Part shown: piece by piece, positions 35,754-44,545 of the stretch
How positions within the stretch are numbered: position 1 is the stretch's first letter
Layout: each line of letters starts with the position of its first letter
Source of the DNA: G963677445 sp963677445
GTDB lineage: Bacteria; Bacteroidota; Ignavibacteria; Ignavibacteriales; Melioribacteraceae
Direction: 5' to 3'
NCBI GenBank assembly: GCA_963677445.2
Contig: CAXXGF010000088.1
Span: forward strand, 1 to 64,000
Length of the DNA: 64,000 nt
Translations under genes and position numbers: made by a program
Notes under the pieces: model-generated
What the model saw: the letters and a program-made list of their open reading frames with translations, nothing else
Database searches by the model: none
What the model was told of the DNA's origin: nothing

Positions 35754-36191
35754 TCAATATATTCTACAAACCCAGGGATCGCGAAATCGTATTAAGCCCC
35801 CTGTAGCGTCTGTTCCCTCCAGGCTGTTTTGAATTATTATGCCGGTGTGGGTTTCTTCAAAATGTGAAGTCAGACTTTCAGTAGTTTCTGTTATTTCACA
35901 ATGATGAAAATTTGTAACATCCTGAACATCATTATTCCAGTTGTTATATTTTTGTGATGAATAAATATTTTGATCACCTAATAAAACCTGTAGACTGTTA
36001 ACTTCAAATGGAAATTCTGTTCCCGGAGAAAAAGAATTGCTCCATGTTGTGCCTTCCCATTTCTGAAGAACACCGATATCTGTTGATCCATCATTAAGTT
36101 TTTGTTTGATTTCCACATTTATCATCGTTTGCGAATAAATTGCCATTGATAAAGTTATTAAAATTAGCACATAATATTTAAAACTTTTCAT
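35754..36191 (-). pseudogene. N-terminal stub of the T9SS protein, array copy (145 aa)
   Basis: Signal peptide (MKSFKYYVLILITLSMAIYSQ) and ~110 residues only moderately similar to the full-length protein at 31420. They are followed by the invariant HTGIIIQNSLEGTDATGGLI and RFRDPW, then a stop after VCRIY. The DNA of the invariant block (about 35775-35875) is almost identical to the full-length gene, while the upstream coding part is diverged. Directly after the break the sequence becomes the promoter region of lipoprotein copy A. Either a deletion remnant or a storage cassette. Confidence 0.7.
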
Positions 36192-36289
36192 ATAATCCTC
36201 TTTTTAGTGTTTTCTAAAGTGATTTTTATTCTTATCCGTTTCAGGAATAATTCCTGCGTTGCCATCTGATTTTTACTTCGATTTCCCTC

Positions 36290-37642
36290 TTAAAATTCTA
36301 ATAGCATGGATATTACTGCCGAAGCACTATTTTGACCAACAGCAACCATTAGGTTATTTTCTATTGCGCATCCATAATAATTCCCCCCATCCAGTTTAGA
36401 TTGTTCTAGAAAACTTTTCCAATTATTACCATTAAAATGCAGGAGCTCGCCAACTCCTCCAACTGCTATAAGATTATTAATTTTTCCCCCACGAATTTTA
36501 TTTATTGAATAAGTTGTTATCTGGAAAATGTCATTCCCCCAGCTTTTATCCTGTATATTATGTTTTTGAAATATTCCGCTTCCGGCAACAAAATATTCCT
36601 TTGGAGAATCAAACCAAACCGTTTTTAATGGCCAGACTATTTCATTTGCTCCCGAAATCACACAATTATAATTATTTATAAGAATTATTTCAGCTTCATG
36701 TCCATGTAATATATTGCCAGCCACAGCCAGAATTTCCCATTGCCCTGTTTTTTCATTGTAATCACCCCAGATATCATTGATGTTCAGCTCTGTGCCGCTT
36801 TCCAGTTTTTGCCAGTTTACACCATCATAGTGATGTAAATTTCCAGAATTACCGACTGTATAAATATTATCACTGCCGCTTCCCCAAATTTTATTTATCG
36901 CTCCAGTCAAAATAGAGTTTATGCTACAGTCAATTTGTATAGAATCACCATTAAACCAACCTATTGCGCCTCCATTTGTAAGAACAATATTTTTTTCATC
37001 GAAGGCCCAAATTGCTTTTAAGCCTGGATAATCTACAGCGCTGCATTCACTGTGGAAATATATTCGCTGTAAATTCCATTTAATCCCATCCCAATGGACA
37101 GCGTTAAAGGTTGAATACCCGCGACTGCTTGAATCACCAATTGTTATTTTTCCAACAGCCCAGATGTCATTTTTATCTATTATCGCTACATCGTAAAGAT
37201 AACTACTGCCAGTTTCCCCGCCAAAAGTAAGCATATCGAAAGTGAAATCATGGCTTGTGGTATCCATGGTTGTCACAGAAAGTTTGTTTGAAGGAGGGTG
37301 CAGGCTGTCCGTATTGGTAAACCATGCCATAAAACTATACCCCTGGCCTGGAAAAAGTGAATCAATATAAAAAAGGGTGTCATCTGTAGTTAAGGAAAAC
37401 TGAAATGAAAGAGAATCACCGGAGGGATTATACTGTCTTAAAATAAGCTCCGCGGGAAATTCAATATCTTCCGAAGTTAGTTTCAGCCACGCTTCGGTGC
37501 AGTGGGCGTCATCCTCAGCCAGCCCCAGAGAGGGTATAACAACCGGGTCGGGAGGGTCTTCTTTATCAGGGGGTTCGGTGGTTGTACAGCTAAAAATAAA
37601 AAGTATCAAAAATAAAGAAATGAAAAAACTCGCTATCCTCAT
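36290..37642 (-). CDS. Propeller lipoprotein, array copy B
   Basis: 450 residues with the same lipoprotein signal (FLILFIFSC), spacer, fibronectin-like domain and propeller repeats as copy A. It agrees with copy A almost residue by residue to about 305, except for GGETGSSYLYDVAIIDKNDI, which matches copy C instead. After EILAVAGN the last ~145 residues differ from both other copies (for example NILHGHEAEIILINNYNCVI). This patchwork implies recombination between copies. Upstream 130 bp, including the start region, is duplicated with the other copies. Probably expressed with its own promoter. Confidence 0.8.
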   Translation of the reverse strand: MRIASFFISLFLILFIFSCTTTEPPDKEDPPDPVVIPSLGLAEDDAHCTEAWLKLTSEDIEFPAELILRQYNPSGDSLSFQFSLTTDDTLFYIDSLFPGQGYSFMAWFTNTDSLHPPSNKLSVTTMDTTSHDFTFDMLTFGGETGSSYLYDVAIIDKNDIWAVGKITIGDSSSRGYSTFNAVHWDGIKWNLQRIYFHSECSAVDYPGLKAIWAFDEKNIVLTNGGAIGWFNGDSIQIDCSINSILTGAINKIWGSGSDNIYTVGNSGNLHHYDGVNWQKLESGTELNINDIWGDYNEKTGQWEILAVAGNILHGHEAEIILINNYNCVISGANEIVWPLKTVWFDSPKEYFVAGSGIFQKHNIQDKSWGNDIFQITTYSINKIRGGKINNLIAVGGVGELLHFNGNNWKSFLEQSKLDGGNYYGCAIENNLMVAVGQNSASAVISMLLEF

Positions 37643-37731
37643 ATTACTCCTTTTGTTTGTGCTAACTTGAAAATAAGAAAAAATGATGTTATTGTCTATG
37701 GTAAAATTAGGGAAGAAGCAGCGCTTAAAAC

Positions 37732-38232
37732 TCAGCTTAGAAAATATATGCTCATGCCCCTGTTTCTTTTCTGGTTATTGTAAGAGCCATCTTCATAATC
37801 AACAAACCAGGGATCGCGAAATCGTATCAATCCTCCTGTCGCGTCTGTGCCCTCCAGGCTGTTTTGAATTATTATGCCGGTGTGGGTTTGTTTGAATTGT
37901 GAGGTAAGGTTACCTGAGTAACTTTGAATCTGAATAGTCCTAAAATTGTTGACATCATTTTCATTTACGTTATTGTGTTTCCATATGTTGTATTTCTGTT
38001 CCAGAAACACTTCTTGCGATCCTAAAACAGTTTGACTCCCAGTATCCCATGTTTTAGAAAATGGAACATCTGTGTGAACAAAAACTTTGTTCAGGGAATC
38101 CCAAACTCCTACATTTGATACACTTGTATAACCATCTTCCAACCTTTGATCAATTAAAACTGTTGTTTGTGAATTAGCTGAACAGCTGATAAATATCAAA
38201 AACAAAACTACTTTAATTGTGTAATTATTCAT
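37732..38232 (-). pseudogene. N-terminal stub of the T9SS protein, array copy (166 aa)
   Basis: Signal peptide (MNNYTIKVVLFLIFISCSANSQ) and ~100 residues clearly diverged from the other two versions (VLIDQRLEDGYTSVSNVGVW). They are followed by the invariant HTGIIIQNSLEGTDATGGLI and RFRDPWFVDYEDGSYNNQKR, then NRGMS and an out-of-family end IYFLS. In the full-length protein NRGMS continues AHPHYRTSPF. The break falls at GCTCATCCC/GCTCATGCC (near 37751-37760) and joins the upstream region of lipoprotein copy B. Confidence 0.7.
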
Positions 38233-38277
38233 CTTTTCTCCTTTAATAATATTATTTGTTAATTTATTGAGTGATTC

Positions 38278-39633
38278 TTACCTGATTCCGGTTAAAATGA
38301 CCGCACTTTGGTAATTGTATCCAACGGCAACAAGGAAATCATCATAAATTTCAATTTTACCATAACAACCATTTTCTAAAGATATTTCTTTGTATTTATT
38401 GCTCCATGAAAATCCATTGTAATGTAAAAAGTCACCATATGCCCCGACACAAAACACATCATTCAATGCAGTTCCTCTAACGCAGGTAGTAGAATATACT
38501 GTAATTTCTTTCGCAATATCCGGCCAAATATCTTTTATGGAGAAATCTCTTTTATAAATTCCTGAACCGGCTATATAATAACATCTGTCTGGAAGAAACC
38601 ATGTAGTAACAATGGGTTCCATATAAGAAACAGGAACGATTTTTGATATTCCAGAACCATTTATTGATAAAATCTCTTTCAGGGAACTTGAACCGAAATT
38701 CGAAGCAACAGCCAAAATTTCCCATTGCCCTGTTTTTTCATTGTAATCACCCCAGATATCATTGATGTTCAGCTCTGTGCCGCTTTCCAGTTTTTGCCAT
38801 GTGGACCCGTTGAAATGTCCAATTCTTCCATTATTCCCAACAATATAAACATCGCTTGAATTTATGCCCCATATTTTATTTATGCTCATATCAAGTTCAG
38901 ATGGCAAACAGAATTCTGTTTGCTGAATGTTATCTCTTAAAATAGCAATTTTATCTCCTGATGAAGAAACCCAAATTTCATCATCGAAAACAAAAATTGA
39001 CCTTGATGGGAAAGCTGTCCTGGTCGAACTGCCACATACAGTGGGGAACATAATTTTTTTGAGGCGCCATTCATTACCATCCCAATGGACAGCGTTATAG
39101 GTTGAATACCCGCGACTGCTTGAATCACCAATTGTTATTTTTCCAACAGCCCAGATGTCATTTTTATCTATTATCGCTACATCGTAAAGATAACTACTGC
39201 CAGTTTCCCCGCCAAAAGTAAGCATATCGAAAGTGAAATCATGGCTTGTGGTATCCATGGTTGTCACAGAAAGTTTGTTTGAAGGAGGGTGCAGGCTGTC
39301 CGTATTTGTAAACCATGCCATAAAACTATACCCCTGGCCTGGTAAAAGTGAATCAATATAAAAAAGGGTGTCATCTGTAGTTAAGGAAAACTGAAATGAA
39401 AGAGAATCACCGGAGGGATTATACTGTCTTAAAATAAGCTCCGCGGGGAATTCAATATCTTCCGAAGTTAGTTTCAGCCACGCTTCGGTGCAGTGGGCGT
39501 CATCCTCAGCCAGCCCCAGGGAGGGTATAACAACCGGGTCGGGAGGGTCTTCTTTATCAGGCGGTTCGGTGGTTGTGCAGCTAAAAATAAAAAGTGTCAA
39601 AAATAAAGAAATAAAAAAACTCGCTATCCTCAT
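38278..39633 (-). CDS. Propeller lipoprotein, array copy C
   Basis: 451 residues, first of the array in transcription order. Same lipoprotein signal and fibronectin-like domain as A and B, but from residue ~175 the propeller is diverged (NEWRLKKIMFPTVCGSSTRT, SINKIWGINSSDVYIVGNNG). One exception is an island, KLESGTELNINDIWGDYNEK, then TGQWEILAVAS, that is almost identical at DNA level to A and B (38702-38798). The upstream ~130 bp also resembles the other copies, ending in a remnant GCTCATTCCCCTGTGTCTTT, so another stub may once have preceded it. Confidence 0.8.
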   Translation of the reverse strand: MRIASFFISLFLTLFIFSCTTTEPPDKEDPPDPVVIPSLGLAEDDAHCTEAWLKLTSEDIEFPAELILRQYNPSGDSLSFQFSLTTDDTLFYIDSLLPGQGYSFMAWFTNTDSLHPPSNKLSVTTMDTTSHDFTFDMLTFGGETGSSYLYDVAIIDKNDIWAVGKITIGDSSSRGYSTYNAVHWDGNEWRLKKIMFPTVCGSSTRTAFPSRSIFVFDDEIWVSSSGDKIAILRDNIQQTEFCLPSELDMSINKIWGINSSDVYIVGNNGRIGHFNGSTWQKLESGTELNINDIWGDYNEKTGQWEILAVASNFGSSSLKEILSINGSGISKIVPVSYMEPIVTTWFLPDRCYYIAGSGIYKRDFSIKDIWPDIAKEITVYSTTCVRGTALNDVFCVGAYGDFLHYNGFSWSNKYKEISLENGCYGKIEIYDDFLVAVGYNYQSAVILTGIR

Positions 39634-39952
39634 ATTACTCCTCTTGTTTGTGCTAACTTAAAAATAAGAAAAAATGATGTTATTGTCTATGGGTAAATAA
39701 GGGAAGAAGCAGAGCTAATAAATCATCTTGAAAATATTCGCTCATTCCCCTGTGTCTTTGTTGATAATTAAATGATGTATCAATATAAACTGGCAGAACC
39801 AGAGCAAAAATAATTCTGTCGTCCCTTCCGGGACTTATTGACTTATACTTGAACGGATTCCCCTATTTGAAAATAGGGGCTATTTTCTTTCATCCCTGCC
39901 GGGATTCTTTTTAATTGAAAATATTTTCTACGAGATCAATCCGATTTGAAAA

Positions 39953-39993
39953 GTCCCGCCAGGGATTCTCCGCGGCGAACAGGCAGACAGAAT
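39953..39993 (+). repeat. Dispersed GTCCCGCCAGGGA module, copy 2
   Basis: GTCCCGCCAGGGATTCTCCG followed by CGGCGAACAGGCAGACAGAAT; near-identical to 15291-15331 (reverse) and 60641-60682. Confidence 0.7.
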
Positions 39994-40020
39994 TACCCAG
40001 TATTTGTTGGTTAAACGAAA

Positions 40021-40063
40021 TCTTGCCATTTTGCGTAGAATTTAACTGCTTATGGAATAATCA
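40021..40063 (-). repeat. Dispersed repeat R1, 5' part, reverse orientation
   Basis: Reverse complement reads GATTATTCCATAAGCAGTTA then AATTCTACGCAAAATGGCAAG. Confidence 0.7.
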
Positions 40064-40480
40064 GAGCAAAACTTCATGAAATTCGCAGGCTCTGAATAAC
40101 TTTTCAATCGTAAAAAACAGCGAAATCCGCCTAATCATCATAATCCGCGGCAGTGTAGTTATTTTTGCCTTGACAGGGAAGAAAAAAAACAAACTCCTTT
40201 AAATTTTTATTTCCGATTTTAGAAATTTTTTATTTATTTTTCCGCCATGGAAAAATGCTTTAATATCGATCGGAACATAAAAAAGCAAAATCATCTTACG
40301 ACCCCCGGCAGGGTCAAAGCCTCTCGTATCACCCCTGATTCCCTGTCAATTACACATCTTCATTCTGTTAAATTATTGTTAAGCATTCTCAGATCGTTGC
40401 ACAATATGAACCTTACTGATAATTTATCGCCTGGAATTTAAATAAATTAACCATCTAACAAATATGAGGATAGGAAAGCT

Positions 40481-43210
40481 ATGTTAAACAGTTACAAATG
40501 GTATTTCCTTTTAGTATTTCTGTTTGCCGGCGCTATTTTCGGTCAGACTTATAAAATGACCGGTAAAGTGACAAGCTTCGATACAGGTGAAGCTTTAATC
40601 GGCGCGAATGTTTACGTAAAAAACCTGAGTATCGGGGCAGCAACCGATATGGATGGAAATTACGAATTTGAAGTCCCCGCGGGAACCCACACCATTGTAT
40701 GTTCCTACATAGGTTTTGAAACACAGGAAGAAATGGTTGCAGTAAGAAACAATACTGAACTGCATTTCAGACTAAATGACTTTGAATTTTCTCTTTCAGT
40801 TACAGTGCTTGCCGACAGGGCAAAAGAAAGAGAAACACCGGTTGCTTTTACAGATGTCGATAAGAGACAAATGGAAACACAGCTCGGATCACAGGATATT
40901 CCCCTTATTCTGAACACAACTCCTTCAGTTTATTCCACCATGCAGGGTGGCGGTTCGGGTGACGCGAGATTTAACGTACGCGGTTTCGACCAGAGAAATA
41001 TCGCTATCATGATCAATGGTGTTCCGGTAAATGATATGGAAAACGGCTGGGTTTACTGGTCGAACTGGGATGGTGTTGCCGATGCTACTTCTTCACTTCA
41101 GATGCAGAGAGGCCTCAGCGCTGTTAACCTCGCTACTCCTTCAGTCGGCGGTACAATGAATATCATCACCGACCCGACAAAACAGAATATGGGTTTTAAA
41201 TTTAAACAGGAACTTGGAAATGACGGATTCCTGAAATCCACACTTTTCGGCCACACAGGTCTTATCAACAAACAGTTTGCTTTCAGCGCCGGCGCGGTAA
41301 GAAAAGTTGGCGACGGCGTTATGGACAAAACATGGACCGACGCGTGGGCTTATTATTTTGGCGCGGCATGGAACGTTAATGATGATAACCGCCTCGAACT
41401 TTACGCTCTTGGCGCTCCCCAGAGACATGGACAGAACCTTTACAAACAAAACATTGCCCGTTACGACCAGGATTACGCAAAAGACCTGGACGATTATGAT
41501 CAGGCAGCTCTTGCCAGCTATAAAGAAGCGGGAAGAACTTTCAACCAGAACTGGGGACCGGTCAGCTCTTCTTATACCGGTGAACAATACTGGAATACAA
41601 GCTCAGGCGAACGTTATGATGAAAGCTTCTTAAACCTCAGAGAAAATTATTATCACAAACCACAGGTTAACCTTAACTGGTATTCAAATATGTCCAAAAA
41701 ACTTTCTCTGTATACAACTGTTTATTATTCAGGCGGAGAAGGTGGCGGATCAGGCGATCTTGGAGTATATACCCAGAGATCAGATGGAAAATGGAAAAGT
41801 AATTTTATAAATGGCGGTGATTTTTATACACCCCAGTATGATGCCATGGTAGCTATGAACAGAAGCACAACCGATGTTTATGGCAATACCAAAGTTGCCG
41901 GACAGTCGCTCGCCATTTTAAGAAACTCGGTTAATAACCAGTGGACAGTAGGCGGATTGGTTAAAGCTTATTTCAAAGCTTCAAAAACTTTCAAAGCTTC
42001 TGTTGGTTTGGATATCAGAACCGCTGAAATTGATCACTATCGTGAAGTTCGCGACCTTCTTGGCGGAACTTTCTATTATGATACAAGCAATGATTTTGAT
42101 TCACCAGGTCAGTATAATAAAAGTCTTGGCGATAAAATCGCTTATGATTTCACAAATAATGTAAACTGGATAGGCGGTTATATTCAGGGTGAATACAGCA
42201 AAGATAAATTCACCGCTTATGGAACAGTCGGTTATTCAACAATTAAATACAAACATACCAACCACTTCAAAATGGCCGCCGATGGCGGAGAAACAGTTGT
42301 TGAGTCAGATAATATTGGCGGTTACCAGGTAAAAGGCGGGGCAAGTTACCGCGCTAACAACGATGTTACTGTTTATGCCAATGCCGGTTATGTTTCAAAA
42401 GTGCCGATACTCGATAACGTAATTGATGATGAAACCAGCAACAAGAATGACGATTATACAAATGAAAAATTCACATCATTTGAAGCCGGTATAAACTTCG
42501 CGCCGGCGCACAGACATTATTTCGCCAGATTAAATGGTTATTATACACAGTGGAAAGACAGAACCACCAAATATGAAGATTACCAGTATAATACTGATGA
42601 AATTAATATGTTTCTCTCGGGTGTTGACGCAACTCATCTCGGCGTGGAATTTGAAGCCGGCTATCAGCCATTCAGATATGGCAGAATAGACGCTTCGGCA
42701 TCTGTCGGAAGCTGGGAATATACTGATGATGTAAAAGGTACCGCTAAAGTGCCCGGATCAGGTGTTTCAGAAGAAGTATTTATTGCGATCAAAGACCTTA
42801 AAGTTGGCGACGCTCCCCAGACACAGTTTGCTCTTTCAGGAACCGCTTATCCGGTCGATGGCATGATGCTGCAGGTTGTATTCAAATATTTTACAAGCCA
42901 CTATGCGGCATTCAACCCCTTCGACAGAATTGTATACGCTGGTGAAGAAGCTGACCGTACAAAAAGTTGGGAAGTCCCCGGTTACGGGCTGCTTGATCTG
43001 CATTTCGCATATGACCTTCCTTTCAATATGAAAGGTGTTAAAGCAACATTATTCGGTCATGTATTCAATCTTCTTGATACAATCTATGTTCAGGACGCTA
43101 CAGATAACTCACAGTACAATGCGTGGGATGATGATCATGACGCTGATGACGCTGAAGTTTATCTTGGCCTTCCAAGAACTTTCAACCTTGGAATCTCAAT
43201 CCAGTACTAA
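40481..43210 (+). CDS. TonB-dependent receptor with CarboxypepD_reg-like domain
   Basis: 909 residues. Signal peptide (ending FAGAIFGQ) followed by a CarboxypepD_reg-like Ig domain (~23-105: YKMTGKVTSFDTGEALIGANVYVKN ... GFETQEEMVAVRN). A plug domain comes next (DIPLILNTTPSVYSTMQGGGSGDARFNVRGFDQRNIAIMINGVPVND, GGTMNIITDPT), then a 22-strand-type barrel ending in the terminal strand RTFNLGISIQY. It imports a ligand across the outer membrane using TonB energy; no SusD partner follows, so it is not a classical glycan locus. Codon use is unusually regular, suggesting high expression. Strong terminator directly downstream. The next gene encodes an exported phosphodiesterase. Confidence 0.9.
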   Translation: MLNSYKWYFLLVFLFAGAIFGQTYKMTGKVTSFDTGEALIGANVYVKNLSIGAATDMDGNYEFEVPAGTHTIVCSYIGFETQEEMVAVRNNTELHFRLNDFEFSLSVTVLADRAKERETPVAFTDVDKRQMETQLGSQDIPLILNTTPSVYSTMQGGGSGDARFNVRGFDQRNIAIMINGVPVNDMENGWVYWSNWDGVADATSSLQMQRGLSAVNLATPSVGGTMNIITDPTKQNMGFKFKQELGNDGFLKSTLFGHTGLINKQFAFSAGAVRKVGDGVMDKTWTDAWAYYFGAAWNVNDDNRLELYALGAPQRHGQNLYKQNIARYDQDYAKDLDDYDQAALASYKEAGRTFNQNWGPVSSSYTGEQYWNTSSGERYDESFLNLRENYYHKPQVNLNWYSNMSKKLSLYTTVYYSGGEGGGSGDLGVYTQRSDGKWKSNFINGGDFYTPQYDAMVAMNRSTTDVYGNTKVAGQSLAILRNSVNNQWTVGGLVKAYFKASKTFKASVGLDIRTAEIDHYREVRDLLGGTFYYDTSNDFDSPGQYNKSLGDKIAYDFTNNVNWIGGYIQGEYSKDKFTAYGTVGYSTIKYKHTNHFKMAADGGETVVESDNIGGYQVKGGASYRANNDVTVYANAGYVSKVPILDNVIDDETSNKNDDYTNEKFTSFEAGINFAPAHRHYFARLNGYYTQWKDRTTKYEDYQYNTDEINMFLSGVDATHLGVEFEAGYQPFRYGRIDASASVGSWEYTDDVKGTAKVPGSGVSEEVFIAIKDLKVGDAPQTQFALSGTAYPVDGMMLQVVFKYFTSHYAAFNPFDRIVYAGEEADRTKSWEVPGYGLLDLHFAYDLPFNMKGVKATLFGHVFNLLDTIYVQDATDNSQYNAWDDDHDADDAEVYLGLPRTFNLGISIQY

Positions 43211-43226
43211 AAATAAATTTTCTTCA

Positions 43227-43251
43227 AAAACCCCTCGCGCAGAGGGGTTTT
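43227..43251 (+). terminator. Intrinsic terminator of the TonB receptor
   Basis: 10-bp stem AAAACCCCTC/GAGGGGTTTT with a GCGCA loop, immediately followed by further T residues; 16 bases after the stop. Confidence 0.92.
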
Positions 43252-43286
43252 TTTTGCATTTTTGTGGATAACAAATTGAGTTTATA

Positions 43287-44483
43287 ATGAAAAAAGCCAT
43301 AATCTTTCTTCTTATCGTTATTTCTTTTGAACTTTTTGCCGAGCAGCCATATGTTATCCTGATCTCTTTTGACGGATTCCGGTGGGATTACCCTGACCGG
43401 GGTATTTCGCCCGAACTGAAAAAAATGGAAGAGCGGGGGGTAAGGGCAATATCTTTCAGACCGGCGTTCCCTTCAAAAACTTTCCCCAACCATTATTCAA
43501 TCATTACCGGAATGTTTCCGGAAAACCATGGCATTATCATGAATTATTTCCGCAATCCGAATACAGGTGAGGTTTACCGCCTGGGGGATACCGTATCGGT
43601 GAGAGACGGGAAATGGTACCAGGGTGAAGCATTCTGGGAAACAGCCCGCCGCAACGGAATAAAAACCGCCTCATATTTCTGGCCCGGCTCCGAGGTGAAA
43701 CAGGAAGAAAGACGCCCCGATTATTTTGAAAAGTATGAACATAAAAGAGCATACAGACAAAGAGTGGATGGAGTTATCGAATGGCTGAAACTTCCCTGGA
43801 ATGAGCGGCCAAAATTCATCACACTCTATTTTGACGCCACTGACTCTTACGGGCACAAATATGGTCCCGAATCGGAGGAAACCAACTTCGCTATCCGGCA
43901 GCTCGACAGCCTCGTGGGATATCTGAAGAATGGATTAGCTGCCACTTCTGTCGCTGATAGCGTAAATATCATCATAGTTTCCGATCATGGCATGACCGAA
44001 GTAAGCGATGAGAAAACAATAAGGATTGATAAAATTCTTGAAGATTATAAATATGAATACACCGGGGGCGGTCCTCTTCTGATGATTGGCGCCAAAGAAA
44101 ATGAGCTGGATGAAATTTTTAACCTGCTTCATTTAAAAGAGGAACATTATCGTACTTACCGGAAAAAAAACCTGCCCGAATGGTTCAATTTTTCCGCCCA
44201 TCCTTTTATTTCGCCGATAATCCTTATTGCCGATATCGGGTGGTCAGTTGAAGCGGGGGAAAAACGATATTCCTCTCTCGGCAATCATGGTTATGAAAAA
44301 GATCATATAGATATGCATGGCATATTTTTCGCCGAGGGACCCTCATTCAGAAAGGGTTTTAAAACCGGCACTTTATGGAATGTGGATGTTTATCCCCTTC
44401 TTTGTGAAATTTATGGAATATCTCCCCGCTCCAATATTGACGGCAGCCTGGAAAGGATAGGTTTTATTTTAAATGAACGATAA
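43287..44483 (+). CDS. Exported NPP-type nucleotide pyrophosphatase/phosphodiesterase
   Basis: 398 residues with signal peptide (MKKAIIFLLIVISFELFAEQ). The alkaline-phosphatase superfamily NPP signature is complete: VILISFDGFRWDY (first metal Asp), PAFPSKTFPNHYSIITGMFPENHGI with the nucleophilic Thr in SKTFPNH, YFDATDSYGHKYGP (second zinc site), and IIIVSDHGM followed later by LGNHGYEKDHIDMHGIF. It hydrolyses phosphodiester or pyrophosphate bonds of nucleotides or lipids in the periplasm. Separated from the receptor by a strong terminator but in the same direction. Confidence 0.9.
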   Translation: MKKAIIFLLIVISFELFAEQPYVILISFDGFRWDYPDRGISPELKKMEERGVRAISFRPAFPSKTFPNHYSIITGMFPENHGIIMNYFRNPNTGEVYRLGDTVSVRDGKWYQGEAFWETARRNGIKTASYFWPGSEVKQEERRPDYFEKYEHKRAYRQRVDGVIEWLKLPWNERPKFITLYFDATDSYGHKYGPESEETNFAIRQLDSLVGYLKNGLAATSVADSVNIIIVSDHGMTEVSDEKTIRIDKILEDYKYEYTGGGPLLMIGAKENELDEIFNLLHLKEEHYRTYRKKNLPEWFNFSAHPFISPIILIADIGWSVEAGEKRYSSLGNHGYEKDHIDMHGIFFAEGPSFRKGFKTGTLWNVDVYPLLCEIYGISPRSNIDGSLERIGFILNER

Positions 44484-44545
44484 AAATTGAATATCTGTTT
44501 GAATAGGATTAGATTGTATATTTTTATTCCTGAGAGTGGGACAGA

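Larger units (their letters stand above)
39634..40480. other. Intergenic region: array-edge remnant and dispersed repeats
   Basis: 39634-39770 resembles the inter-cassette spacer of the array. After it come an inverted-hairpin module (39785-39804), the palindrome GTCCCTTCCGGGAC (39820-39833), a CCCCTATTTGAAAATAGGGG hairpin (39863-39882), the GTCCCGCCAGGGA module (39953-39993) and a reverse R1 copy (40021-40063). A 64-codon reading frame at 40247 is not credible. Confidence 0.5.

Noticed and set aside
35647..37895. Plus-strand frames at 35647-35832 and 37683-37895 in the array
   Set aside because: They recur only because the spacer DNA is duplicated, and they run antisense through the stub coding sequence.
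31420..39780. CRISPR or polymorphic-toxin immunity array
   Set aside because: Units are 2 kb with signal peptides and coding modules, no short spacers, no toxin-like C-terminal domains and no immunity genes.
40247..40441. 64-codon open frame before the TonB receptor
   Set aside because: No ribosome-binding site, low-complexity composition, lies between repeat modules and the promoter of the receptor gene.
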